Source of the DNA: Nostoc paludosum FACHB-159
GTDB lineage: Bacteria; Cyanobacteriota; Cyanobacteriia; Cyanobacteriales; Nostocaceae
Direction of reading: 5' to 3'
NCBI RefSeq assembly: GCF_014698835.1
Contig: NZ_JACJTU010000001.1
Coordinates: 1-64,000, forward strand
DNA: 64,000 nucleotides
This document shows positions 9,677 through 17,679 of this stretch, piece by piece. Position 1 is the first letter of the stretch; each line of letters starts with the position of its first letter. The notes below the pieces were generated by a model. It saw only the letters and a program-made list of their open reading frames with translations. It made no database searches and was not told where the DNA came from. The translations under genes and the position numbers were made by a program.

Positions 9677-9696
9677 AGACGCGATGAATCGCGTCT
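9677..9696. repeat. Dispersed hairpin repeat behind the surface-protein gene
   Basis: GACGCGAT and ATCGCGTC form a perfect stem around GA, followed by TCTCTACAAAA. This is a familiar Nostocales intergenic repeat and is related to the hairpin at 4604-4626. It may double as a transcript end for the gene ending at 9647. Confidence 0.5.
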
Positions 9697-9833
9697 CTAC
9701 AAAATGGTGTATTTGTCGCATTCTTTTTTTTAATTGGTATAACTTGCATAATTAGGGCGGGCAAGATGTCCACCCCACAAGAGTTATGTTTAATTCGGTT
9801 ATGCAAATTAAATATTTTTCAGCTTATCAGTAG

Positions 9834-10937
9834 TTATTGCAAAGTACCGCGTTTGATTTGTTCGCTTTCAATGGCTTCAAATAAAGCGCGAAAGTTTCCT
9901 TCGCCGAAACCTTGAGCTTGGAAACGGCGCTCAATAAATTCAAAGAAAAATGTCGGCTGTTCAAATATTGGCTGGGTAAAAATTTGTAGTAATAAGGGCG
10001 CGGGATTTCCTTCCTCTAAAGAAGTATATTCTTGCCAGTCTACGAGAATTTCTTGTTGAGCGATCGCCTCAATTTCTAAATCTGATAATGTAAATCCTGG
10101 ACGCTTTTTTAGCTGGGTGTAATAGCTTTGAGGAACTGAAAGTAAGGATAAACCACTAGCACGAAATTTAGCGATCGCACTCACAATATTTGTTGTCCGC
10201 AAAGCAATATGTTGAATACCCGGCCCCCGATTAACATCTAAAAATTCCTGTATTTGGGAATTCCTGGTAGCTGGCTCATTAATTGGCAATTGTACATTGC
10301 CGTTACGCGAAACCATTACTTGACTATGTAAAGCAGACCGATCGGTTTTAATTTTAAATACCTGTTGGGGTTGAAAATCGAGGATGTTTTCGTACCATGC
10401 AACAGCACGTTCTAAATCGCCAATTTCTACGTTGAGTACGATGTGGTCTATGGCAGTAATTAAAGAGGACGCGGGGACGCGAGGACGCGGGGACACGGTG
10501 ACAGAATTCTCCGCGTCCCCGCGTCTCCCACTCTCCGCGTCTTTTTTTACTTCTCTTTCTATCAGCGTATGAGTTAGTCCACCCCAAGCGGCAATTTTGC
10601 TCCACTTAAGGGATGTTCCGCCTACATTTTGTTCGAGTATGGGTTGTAGAACTGTAGCACCGTGCATTTTAGCATGGGCGATCGCTGCTTCTACGTCTTC
10701 CACAGCAAAGGCAACATCAGCTACACCAGGAGGATATTGACGCAGAAATTCAGCCACCGGACTTGTGGGTAACAGTGGTGAAGATAGCAAAAAGCAGACG
10801 CTACCACTTTTGACTACTTCTGTGCAAGTATGAAATGAACTAGTGCGGGCTACTGTTTGAAAACCAAGATGGTGTACAAACCAATCCCGCCACGTTTTGG
10901 CGTTTTCTACATAGAAATGAACGCTATCAATTTTCAT
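9834..10937 (-). CDS. hppD: 4-hydroxyphenylpyruvate dioxygenase
   Basis: The 367-residue protein is a two-domain VOC dioxygenase that turns 4-hydroxyphenylpyruvate into homogentisate, the aromatic precursor of tocopherols in cyanobacteria. The iron ligands of the family are visible in the C-terminal domain: His in AIDHIVLNV (about 167), His in GIQHIALRT (about 240) and Glu in FFFEFIERR (about 331). The C-terminal helix (GFGEGNFRALFEAIE) that closes the active site is intact. Between the two domains, about residues 126-155, lies a charged low-complexity stretch encoded by a GC-rich inverted repeat that has inserted in frame, which explains why the protein is somewhat longer than its relatives. 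The start ATG at 10935-10937 gives the expected MKIDSVHFYV beginning. It is monocistronic. Confidence 0.9.
   Translation of the reverse strand: MKIDSVHFYVENAKTWRDWFVHHLGFQTVARTSSFHTCTEVVKSGSVCFLLSSPLLPTSPVAEFLRQYPPGVADVAFAVEDVEAAIAHAKMHGATVLQPILEQNVGGTSLKWSKIAAWGGLTHTLIEREVKKDAESGRRGDAENSVTVSPRPRVPASSLITAIDHIVLNVEIGDLERAVAWYENILDFQPQQVFKIKTDRSALHSQVMVSRNGNVQLPINEPATRNSQIQEFLDVNRGPGIQHIALRTTNIVSAIAKFRASGLSLLSVPQSYYTQLKKRPGFTLSDLEIEAIAQQEILVDWQEYTSLEEGNPAPLLLQIFTQPIFEQPTFFFEFIERRFQAQGFGEGNFRALFEAIESEQIKRGTLQ
10466..10551. repeat. GC-rich inverted repeat inserted in frame in hppD
   Basis: GACGCGGGGACGCG (10468-10481) is perfectly complementary to CGCGTCCCCGCGTC (10512-10525), with further copies of the unit at 10484-10493 and 10535-10541. 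The composition is sharply more GC-rich than the flanking gene. It belongs to the 'gacgcggggacgcg' family normally found between genes. Here it encodes a linker of about 28 residues (including DAESGRRGDAENS) and leaves the reading frame open. Confidence 0.75.
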
Positions 10938-11052
10938 AGTTACCGAAAATCCAGCATAAGAGCTTATATATTTCTAAATTTTGCTTTTTTTGCTAAATTT
11001 TCACGTCTTTCCCAAGCAAGAATTATGTAGGCGAACTACAACGTCCCCAGAC

Positions 11053-11757
11053 CTAAAAAAACAGATGGCTATCAGGTTGAATGTTAATTTCCATTGGTAC
11101 AGCTTGCGGTTCGGCAGAAAGAGCAAAGAAAATCGCATTGGCCGCAGTTTCAGCACTGAGCATTTTTTTCCGGTCTACTTTTAAGCTGACGTTATCCCAA
11201 AAAGGAGAATCTACCCCACCAAAGTAGAATAGCGTGAACTTGATACCAAAGCGCTTAAGTTCCTCTGCCATGCACTTGCTGAAACCCACAACACCAAACT
11301 TAGAAGCAGAATAAGCCGCAGCCATCCCCATCGAATGCTTGCCAAGAATTCCCACCACGTTACAGATGTGACCAGACTTGCGTTTTTGCATCTCTTGGGC
11401 AGCTGCCTGAGTAGTGTAAAAGCTGCCTTTTAAGTTGATATCTAACATCTTGTCTAAATCAGCGGGTTCTAAGCTATTGTAAGGCTTGAGTATACCAGCA
11501 CCAGCAGCATTCACCAAAATATCGATTTGACCAAACTCAGCAACAGTTTTTTCGATCAATGTGTTTACCTGTTGAGGATCGGTGATATCGGTGGGAACGG
11601 TCAAAACTTTTCCTGGTAAATCAGCAGCCAGTGTGGTTAAACGCACCGCATCTCTGGCAGCCAATACAAGCTTCACTCCGGTAGGCGCAAGTTTACGTGT
11701 TAAGGCTGAACCAATACCGCCGGTAGCACCGACAATAACAACGACTTTATCCTGCAT
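11053..11757 (-). CDS. Short-chain dehydrogenase/reductase, unusual catalytic serine position
   Basis: A 234-residue Rossmann-fold SDR with cofactor motif GATGGIGSA (10-18), NAAG (83-86) and the active-site YSASK (Tyr149, Lys153). In classical SDRs a catalytic serine lies about 13 residues before the tyrosine; here the stretch NVVGILGK places Gly136 there, with the nearest serine at 142. Activity may therefore be altered, or Ser142 may substitute. An acidic or basic residue choice after the first strand (AARD) suggests NADP(H), which is only a guess. The gene is transcribed on the minus strand away from a dispersed repeat copy. The substrate is unknown. Confidence 0.8.
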   Translation of the reverse strand: MQDKVVVIVGATGGIGSALTRKLAPTGVKLVLAARDAVRLTTLAADLPGKVLTVPTDITDPQQVNTLIEKTVAEFGQIDILVNAAGAGILKPYNSLEPADLDKMLDINLKGSFYTTQAAAQEMQKRKSGHICNVVGILGKHSMGMAAAYSASKFGVVGFSKCMAEELKRFGIKFTLFYFGGVDSPFWDNVSLKVDRKKMLSAETAANAIFFALSAEPQAVPMEINIQPDSHLFF

Positions 11758-11827
11758 TTTTATATTTACATTTCTTTACATCTTTTTACATAATACTGAA
11801 TTATGGACTCAAGTTATAGCTATAGGA

Positions 11828-11903
11828 GTTACCAGGCAGGTTAGGACATAAAGCTATGGTCAAACCCCGACAGCAAAGGACTTTTAAGCCTGTTGCCTGT
11901 TGC
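11828..11903 (+). repeat. Dispersed ~75-bp repeat, copy 1
   Basis: The motif runs TTACCAGGCAGGTTAGGACA, then a variable AT-rich middle, then TTTTAAGCCTGTTGCCTGTT. It aligns from end to end with copies at 33867-33939 and 53925-53993, all in the same orientation. No coding potential is convincing (a frame from 11856 is open but runs antisense into the NYN gene). The family could be a small non-autonomous element or a conserved RNA. Confidence 0.55.
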
Positions 11904-11941
11904 ATGTTCTCTGTTCGCTGCTATAAATGTTCAGAAAATAT

Positions 11942-13231
11942 CTACTCCAGCGATCGCGGCATTACCTCATATTCATTGCCGCTTGGTTTTAATATAAATG
12001 TGGGAGATGATTCTAAATATTTGGTCAAACTAGAACCTAACTTTAATTTTTTGACAATTGAAGTAGGAGATTCTCCAGTTATTTTCTGTATCTCTGTACC
12101 TAGTTTAGATACAGATAATTTAGTTTTAGGAGAATTGATTTGAAAATCTCGAATTATTTTTAATAAAAATTTATCTAAAGTTTCGCGATCGCCAATTTGA
12201 ATAAAATTTTCTTGTTCTTCCTGTTTAACATTAATCGATTGTGCAGATAACTCATCTGTAGAATTAATTACTTCTTCAATTTCTGGTCTATTTTGATGAA
12301 TGTTGGTATTGAGGTTGCGCCTTTCTTCAAATAAAGTGGCAATAGTCGCTAAGGTTTGTAATCTAGTATTAATTGAGTTTTGTTCATTTTTAATTAAATC
12401 TTGGATTTCTTCAACTACTTGTTCTAAGGATGGAATTTCTCTGGCCATTGTTATGGAATAATGAGTTAAGTTGCCAGTATTTCTGTTTTCTACATGCAAA
12501 GTTTGTCCTTGTCTACGCACCCAATAGACAATCAATCCTTGATTTTGGAGTTCGTTGCAGAGGTGGATTAAAATTCCATCGCCAGAACAGACTAAAATTT
12601 CTTTAACTGTTGGATAAGACCGTAATACAGAAGCACCAAATCCAATCATTTTGGCATCAGCACTATCCTTGCCTCCAGGTACATGAATAAGTTGATAGCC
12701 ACGCTTATAAAGTTCAATATCCTGCTTGCCAATACTGGGATTTCTCCAGTTAGCAAATGCCAATTTAACTTGCAGAGGATATTCACATATACTCGCTAAA
12801 AATAATTCACAATTAATATCTAATTTTAAATTTTCTGCATCTAAAAGTAAAAGAGAAGTTTTTGCTTCTAAGTGATGTTTAATTTTATGTTTTTGCTGAA
12901 ATCTTTGAATAAATTGGTTTAAAGTATCAGATTCTAGCGAATCAGGGGATAATAAAATTCTTCGTAGTTCTTCAGCTAAGATAGAACTAAAAGAGCTAAG
13001 ACTGGTTTCAGTAAATTTTTCTAGTGGTAGTTTCTCTGCTAAAGCAATTTCTGAAGCTTCAGCCATAGTTTGTTTACTGTGGCCGTTGCTGTTGGCAATT
13101 AAGTCAGTTTCCAGCAAAGGAGGTGTCGGCTCAAGGAATTGTTTACCACAGATTTTGCACAGGTAATTCTGCTTGCCATTCCGACGACCATTTTTACGAT
13201 ATGAAGTAGACTCGCACCGGGGACATTTCAT
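11942..13231 (-). CDS. Zinc-ribbon / NYN (PIN-like) / LOTUS domain protein
   Basis: A 429-residue protein of three parts. Residues 1-34 are a four-cysteine zinc ribbon (Cys3, 6, 25, 28) of the kind found at the N-terminus of IS1-type transposase InsA proteins. Residues 125-250 resemble an NYN ribonuclease fold: LLLDAENL (Asp131), GGKDSADAKM (Asp189, Asp192) and CSGDGILIHL (Asp218) supply the acidic cluster. The last 78 residues (352-429) resemble an OST-HTH/LOTUS RNA-binding winged helix, with LSVSKLGTEIQKITG and SSPTFIL. Together they suggest an RNA-cleaving or RNA-binding protein. NYN-LOTUS pairs are known in bacteria as predicted RNases; the added transposase-like ribbon is the unusual part. 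Target RNA and regulation are unknown. The start ATG at 13229-13231 is set by the zinc ribbon. Confidence 0.7.
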   Translation of the reverse strand: MKCPRCESTSYRKNGRRNGKQNYLCKICGKQFLEPTPPLLETDLIANSNGHSKQTMAEASEIALAEKLPLEKFTETSLSSFSSILAEELRRILLSPDSLESDTLNQFIQRFQQKHKIKHHLEAKTSLLLLDAENLKLDINCELFLASICEYPLQVKLAFANWRNPSIGKQDIELYKRGYQLIHVPGGKDSADAKMIGFGASVLRSYPTVKEILVCSGDGILIHLCNELQNQGLIVYWVRRQGQTLHVENRNTGNLTHYSITMAREIPSLEQVVEEIQDLIKNEQNSINTRLQTLATIATLFEERRNLNTNIHQNRPEIEEVINSTDELSAQSINVKQEEQENFIQIGDRETLDKFLLKIIRDFQINSPKTKLSVSKLGTEIQKITGESPTSIVKKLKLGSSLTKYLESSPTFILKPSGNEYEVMPRSLE

Positions 13232-13479
13232 TTTCTGTTCAGGTGGTCTAAAGCAGATACTCTTCTTAAGTTTATAGTATAAAAAATTGTGTCAACTTAG
13301 ATTAGCATTGCCCAACACAAGAAAAACTCAAAGCTCGTAGAAATTAAATTACACTAATCTGTTTTGATTTTTCAACTTATTTGCGTAGCTAGGGAGTAGA
13401 GAATCAGACTTTTCGTGTTGTACTGAGTGATATAATTCCTACTCACAGTCTTCTCAAAAGCCAAAATTTAAGCAAGATT
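13232..13479. other. Spacer between the pst cluster and the NYN gene
   Basis: This AT-rich stretch holds no gene. It should contain the promoter of the NYN gene (minus strand) near 13232-13330 and the 3' end of the pst transcript near 13440-13479. I see no strong hairpin with a T-run. Confidence 0.4.
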
Positions 13480-14259
13480 TTAACCGACGCGGGCAAAAAT
13501 GTAATCGCGGGTACGAGAATCAAGGGGATTAGTAAAAATTTTATTTGTAGTACCAAATTCAACCATTTGAGTAATGCGATTTTCATTACTGTGAAAGAAA
13601 GCCGTAAAATCAGATAGGCGAGTAACTTGCTGCAAGTTATGGGTAACAATCACAATTGTCAACTCTGAACGCAAGTTATGAATCAGATTTTCAATTTGCA
13701 TACTACCAATAGGATCGAGACCCGAACAAGGTTCATCCATCAGTAAAACTTTTGGTTTAACTGCTAAAGCACGGGCAATACATAGTCTTTGTTGTTGTCC
13801 CCCAGAAAGTTCTAAAGCAGATTTGTGCAGCTTATTTTTTAGTTCATCCCAAAGTTCGGCAGCTTTAATGGCAGATTCGACAATTGCATCTAATTCTACT
13901 TTCGGATGCCATCCAACTAATTTCACACCATAGGCAACATTATCATAAACGCTCATGGGGAAAAGATTTGGCTTGGGAAAAACCATACTAATTTGGCGAC
14001 GTAATCTACTCAAATTGACACGGCGCTCATAAATATTCTGTCCATAAAATTCTACTCTTCCTTCAACATTCACTTCTGCTTCTAATTCATTCATCCGATT
14101 TAACGATTTAAGAAAAGTAGACTTGCCACAACCACTAGAACCAATAATTGCCGTGATTTGGTTTTGGTAAATATCCATTGACACGCCTTCAACTATCTTT
14201 TGAGTCTCGTAATAGAAGCTGAAGTTTTTGACTCTGATGGCTGGAATTAGTTTACTCAT
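13480..14259 (-). CDS. pstB: Phosphate ABC transporter ATPase, paralogue with altered Q-loop
   Basis: A 259-residue PstB, aligned without gaps to the paralogue just upstream. Walker A is GSSGCGKST (40-48), the signature is LSGGQQQR, Walker [12 protein letters not shown] and the switch histidine is in VTHNLQQ. The Q-loop, which reads VFQKPN in the paralogue, reads VFPKPN here: Gln95 is replaced by proline (codon CCC, two changes from CAA). That glutamine normally contacts Mg-ATP and couples the ATPase to the membrane subunits, so this copy could be impaired or specialised. It is last in the pst cluster and separated by 266 bp from the other pstB, so it may have its own promoter. The start is ATG 14257-14259. 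Confidence 0.9.
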   Translation of the reverse strand: MSKLIPAIRVKNFSFYYETQKIVEGVSMDIYQNQITAIIGSSGCGKSTFLKSLNRMNELEAEVNVEGRVEFYGQNIYERRVNLSRLRRQISMVFPKPNLFPMSVYDNVAYGVKLVGWHPKVELDAIVESAIKAAELWDELKNKLHKSALELSGGQQQRLCIARALAVKPKVLLMDEPCSGLDPIGSMQIENLIHNLRSELTIVIVTHNLQQVTRLSDFTAFFHSNENRITQMVEFGTTNKIFTNPLDSRTRDYIFARVG

Positions 14260-14525
14260 ATTCCCAAAACGTGTGAAACAATACTTGACTAAGTAAGGTA
14301 TTACAAATCAGCAGTGCTGTTTCACTATGTTACTCCTAAAAGGAGAACTTCATGGAAAATACGTAAGTATACGGTAGATGTATAGCAAATATACCGTTAG
14401 TAAATGTTTATATTAAGTTATGTCGCAAAAATCATTGTTGAGAAAATTTAAAAGCAGATGAGAAAGTGAGGGATAAGAATTAATAACCAATGCCCCATGC
14501 CCCATGCCCTATACCCAATAACTTT
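14260..14525. other. Spacer between the two pstB genes, with dispersed repeat
   Basis: The spacer contains a Nostocales-type repeat at about 14466-14520: GTGAGGGATAAGAATTAATA, then runs of 'ccaatgccccatgcccc'. The same leader sequence recurs at 57460-57477, where a MITE-like element has split it. The remainder (14260-14465) is AT-rich and may hold a separate promoter for the downstream pstB. Confidence 0.6.
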
Positions 14526-15305
14526 TTACCCAAAACGTCCTGAAATGTAGTCGCGGGTGCGGGGGTCGAGTGGGTTGTTAAAGATTTGCTCTGTGGCGCC
14601 AAATTCAATCATTTGACCAATTCGACTTTCGTCGGTGCTGAAGAAAGCGGTAAAATCAGAGACGCGAGCAGCTTGCTGCATGTTGTGGGTAACGATCGCG
14701 ATGGTTAACTGAGAACGCAAACTGTGGATTAGTTCCTCAACTTTCATGGTGGCGATGGGGTCAAGAGCCGAGCAAGGTTCATCCATCAACAGAACTTTTG
14801 GTTTAACTGCTAAAGCACGGGCAATACATAATCTCTGTTGTTGACCACCAGAAAGCCCTAAAGCTGATTTATCTAATTTATCTTTAACTTCATCCCATAA
14901 AGCAGCACTTTTGAGGGCAGACTCGACAATTTCATCTAGTTCTATTTTTGGATATCTACCTGCTATTCTCATTCCGTAGGCAACATTTTCATAAATGCTG
15001 ATAGGAAAAGGATTCGGTTTTTGGAAAACCATACCAATTTGGCGGCGTAATCTATTGATGTTGACACGAGGAGCATAAATATTTTGGCCAAAAAATTCTA
15101 CCTCACCTTCAACTTTTACAGGGCCTTCTAATTCACTAATCCGATTCAGAATTTTGATGAAGGTAGATTTGCCACAACCACTAGGGCCGATAAGTGCTGT
15201 TACTTGGTTTCGATAAATATCTATTGATATCTTTTCGATCGCTTTGAACGTGCCATAGTAAAAACTGATATTTTTTACTTTAATAGCTGGAATTAGTTTA
15301 TTCAT
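14526..15305 (-). CDS. pstB: Phosphate ABC transporter ATPase
   Basis: A canonical 259-residue PstB that powers phosphate import through PstC and PstA. Motifs are complete: Walker [10 protein letters not shown] (40-48), Q-loop VFQKPNPFP (Gln95), signature LSGGQQQR, Walker [12 protein letters not shown] and the switch histidine in VTHNMQQ. It lies 46 bp downstream of pstA on the same strand, as expected for one transcript. Its ATG is at 15303-15305. It is highly similar to the neighbouring paralogue, so the pair came from a tandem duplication. This copy is the more likely working ATPase of the transporter. Confidence 0.95.
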   Translation of the reverse strand: MNKLIPAIKVKNISFYYGTFKAIEKISIDIYRNQVTALIGPSGCGKSTFIKILNRISELEGPVKVEGEVEFFGQNIYAPRVNINRLRRQIGMVFQKPNPFPISIYENVAYGMRIAGRYPKIELDEIVESALKSAALWDEVKDKLDKSALGLSGGQQQRLCIARALAVKPKVLLMDEPCSALDPIATMKVEELIHSLRSQLTIAIVTHNMQQAARVSDFTAFFSTDESRIGQMIEFGATEQIFNNPLDPRTRDYISGRFG

Positions 15306-15351
15306 AAATTGCCCAGGTGGAAAATAAAAATTTATTAAAATAGAATTTTAT

Positions 15352-16230
15352 CTATTTAATTTTTCTTTGGCTAATAACTACGCGAGAAATAATACTGACA
15401 CATAAAATTAAGCCTAATAAAATTATCGAAGTAGTCCATACTAATTGATTTTTTTCCGGGTCTGGATCGTTGTAGAGGTTAAAAATTAATACTGGTAAGG
15501 AAGCTGTTGGACTTAACAAACCTTCTGACCAATCTAGACTAAATAAAGCAGTAAAAAGTAAAGGTGCTGTTTCACCAGCAGCACGAGCTACCGCTAATAA
15601 AACGCCTGTAGTAATTCCAGGAATTGCCGCAGTGACAACGATGCGAAAGGTAGTTTGAAAACGAGTTCCGCCTAAAGCAGCAGAGGCGAGACGTTGAGAT
15701 GTGGGAATAAGTTTCAAGGATTCTTCTGTTGTTAATATAATCACTGGTAGCATAATCACAGCTAAGGCAAAACCACCTGCGATCGCACTAAATCCTTTAG
15801 TTGTTAAAACGATTATACCGTAAGCGAATATTCCTACAACAATTGAAGGTACGCCTGTAAGAATACTAGTGATAAAGCGAACGATATTAGCAATTGGATT
15901 TTCACCAAATTCTGCCAAAAAAATCCCTGTCATTACGCCTGTGGGAATGCTTAAAAAAGCACCAATGGCTACCATAGTTATGGTTCCTAAAATAGCATTA
16001 CCAAACCCATTATCAATTACTGATTTAACAAAAACTTCTCCTTTAATTCCCGATATTCCCCGGATGAAAATTTCCCATAAAATTGATAATAAAGGAATGA
16101 GTACTATAATTGTGAAACCAAAGGCGATCGCATTCATTAAATAAGTAAATATGACTCGCTCTTTTGGTAGGGGGCTGCATAATTCTGCCGTGATAGATTC
16201 ATCATTTTCAGCTTCGATGTAATCACTCAT
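15352..16230 (-). CDS. pstA: Phosphate ABC transporter permease PstA
   Basis: A 292-residue inner-membrane protein with about six hydrophobic helices. It has the typical permease sequence GVPSIVVGIFAYG in the middle and the EAA-type loop (ASAALGGTRFQTTFRIV, about 188-204) that contacts PstB. It partners PstC to form the phosphate channel. It sits 87 bp after pstC and 46 bp before pstB, so it is co-transcribed. The N-terminal MSDYIEAENDESI tail is acidic and cytoplasmic. The start ATG at 16228-16230 is the first suitable one. Confidence 0.95.
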   Translation of the reverse strand: MSDYIEAENDESITAELCSPLPKERVIFTYLMNAIAFGFTIIVLIPLLSILWEIFIRGISGIKGEVFVKSVIDNGFGNAILGTITMVAIGAFLSIPTGVMTGIFLAEFGENPIANIVRFITSILTGVPSIVVGIFAYGIIVLTTKGFSAIAGGFALAVIMLPVIILTTEESLKLIPTSQRLASAALGGTRFQTTFRIVVTAAIPGITTGVLLAVARAAGETAPLLFTALFSLDWSEGLLSPTASLPVLIFNLYNDPDPEKNQLVWTTSIILLGLILCVSIISRVVISQRKIK

Positions 16231-16317
16231 ATTTTTACCAGTTTTTAATCAATAAATAAAACTCTTGCCCCATAGCAATTACCAATCACACATCACAACT
16301 AATTCATTCTGAATTCT

Positions 16318-17319
16318 TCAATTATTTTTTCTACCAAACCACCTGACTAATAATACAGCGCCAATATTTACAGCTAGAGTTAAGCCAAATAAAATTAATC
16401 CTAAATAGCTTAAAGCACCAATATGTAATCCTGGCTCGGCTTCAGCAAATTCATTCGCTAATACAGAGGGAATTGTATAAGCTGGATCGAGTAAAGAAGC
16501 ACTAATTTGAGCAGAATTACCAATTACCATAGTGACAGCCATTGTTTCACCCAAAGCACGTCCTAAGGCGAGCATTGCTGCACTGACTATTCCCGAAAAT
16601 CCAGATGGTAGCAAAACTCGAAAAATTGTTTCCCAACGAGTACCACCTAAAGCCATAGATGCGCTGCGTAATTCTTTGGGTATAGCTAGTAATACATCAC
16701 GAGTAATTGCTGCCATTGTTGGCAAAATCATGATGGCTAGAATAATTCCAGCAGTCAACATATTTGTGCCCACAGGGTCTTGTGTATTAAATAGTGGTAT
16801 CACTTTTAAAGTGCTACCCAGCCATTTTTCAAAAGGTTCTAAAACTGGAATAAAGCTAAAAATAGCCCATAAACCAATAATTACACTCGGAATTGCTGCG
16901 ATTAATTCCACAACAAATGCTAAGGTTGTTCGCACCGATGTGGGTAAGAAATTTTCACTTGTTACTAAGGCGACTGCTATTCCCACTGGTACAGCTAATA
17001 AAATAGCGATCGCACTACTTACTAGAGTTCCATAAATATAAGGTAATGCACCAAAAATTCCATTACCTGTATCCCAATCTTGACCCCATAAAAACCCGAC
17101 TCCAAACTGTTTAATTGCTGGTAGAGCTTCTTGGTAAATTACCCAACTCATTAAAAATAACACAGCAAAAGTAACCAGTGCAAAAAAGTATACTAGCCGC
17201 GTAAATCCTTGATCGAACCAGAAATTTTTACCGCTGATAGCTGTCAAATCGATATTTTCATCATCTAAATTCGATTGATATGATGAATTTTTGTCGGCTG
17301 GTTCTGATGAATTTGCCAT
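16318..17319 (-). CDS. pstC: Phosphate ABC transporter permease PstC
   Basis: A 333-residue inner-membrane permease that pairs with PstA. The N-terminal 45 residues are cytoplasmic; then about six transmembrane helices follow. Landmarks include IPSVIIGLWAIFSFIPVLEP and the EAA loop RSASMALGGTRWETIFRVLL. I chose the ATG at 17317-17319 (MANSSEPAD). The open frame extends 18 codons further to a TTG, but that extension is made of the short repeat 'ggcaataggcaatag' and looks non-coding. The gene lies downstream of pstS and upstream of pstA on the same strand. Confidence 0.93.
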   Translation of the reverse strand: MANSSEPADKNSSYQSNLDDENIDLTAISGKNFWFDQGFTRLVYFFALVTFAVLFLMSWVIYQEALPAIKQFGVGFLWGQDWDTGNGIFGALPYIYGTLVSSAIAILLAVPVGIAVALVTSENFLPTSVRTTLAFVVELIAAIPSVIIGLWAIFSFIPVLEPFEKWLGSTLKVIPLFNTQDPVGTNMLTAGIILAIMILPTMAAITRDVLLAIPKELRSASMALGGTRWETIFRVLLPSGFSGIVSAAMLALGRALGETMAVTMVIGNSAQISASLLDPAYTIPSVLANEFAEAEPGLHIGALSYLGLILFGLTLAVNIGAVLLVRWFGRKNN

Positions 17320-17679
17320 GACAAATAAAATAGATTTTTGGATGTGAGTAGAGTGCAACAAGGCAATAGGCAATAGGCAATAGAAATAAGTCTATTTTTG
17401 TAGTTTTTTTCACATAATAGATTTATTTCAGCGAGATTGTACTAGGCTAAACCAAGCTATGTTGTCTTATGATGAATTTTAAAACTCTCTTTCAAACAGC
17501 ATAGTCATAATAAAAAGCATTTCCAGGTAGAACCTGGAAACGAGATTTACTAACAAGATTCACGAGAGTCAGAAGTCATTATTTATCAAGAATATATTAT
17601 GATGAGTAGATTCATCCATTAATTTTTATCTTGATTTTTTAACTATTCTGACTTCTGAATTCTTAAGAGAGATTAGCGA
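17320..17679. other. pstS-pstC spacer
   Basis: No gene is seen in these 360 bases. They hold a short tandem repeat (ggcaatag, about 17360-17378), a perfect hairpin (17520-17540) and an inverted pair TCAGAAGTC (17569-17577) / GACTTCTGA (17650-17658). Such long pstS-pstC spacers often let PstS be made in excess of the permease by partial termination or processing; this is an inference here. Confidence 0.5.
17520..17540. repeat. Hairpin TTTCCAGGT-AGA-ACCTGGAAA
   Basis: A perfect 9-bp stem with a 3-base loop, followed by CGAG. It lies 3' of pstS on the transcript. The motif looks like a dispersed cyanobacterial hairpin repeat; an mRNA stabiliser behind pstS is also possible. No T-run follows on either strand. 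Confidence 0.5.

Noticed and set aside
11856..12143. A plus-strand 95-codon frame.
   Set aside because: It begins in a dispersed repeat and runs antisense through the end of the NYN gene.
16532..17035. A 167-codon plus-strand frame within pstC.
   Set aside because: It is the antisense shadow of a well-supported permease gene.
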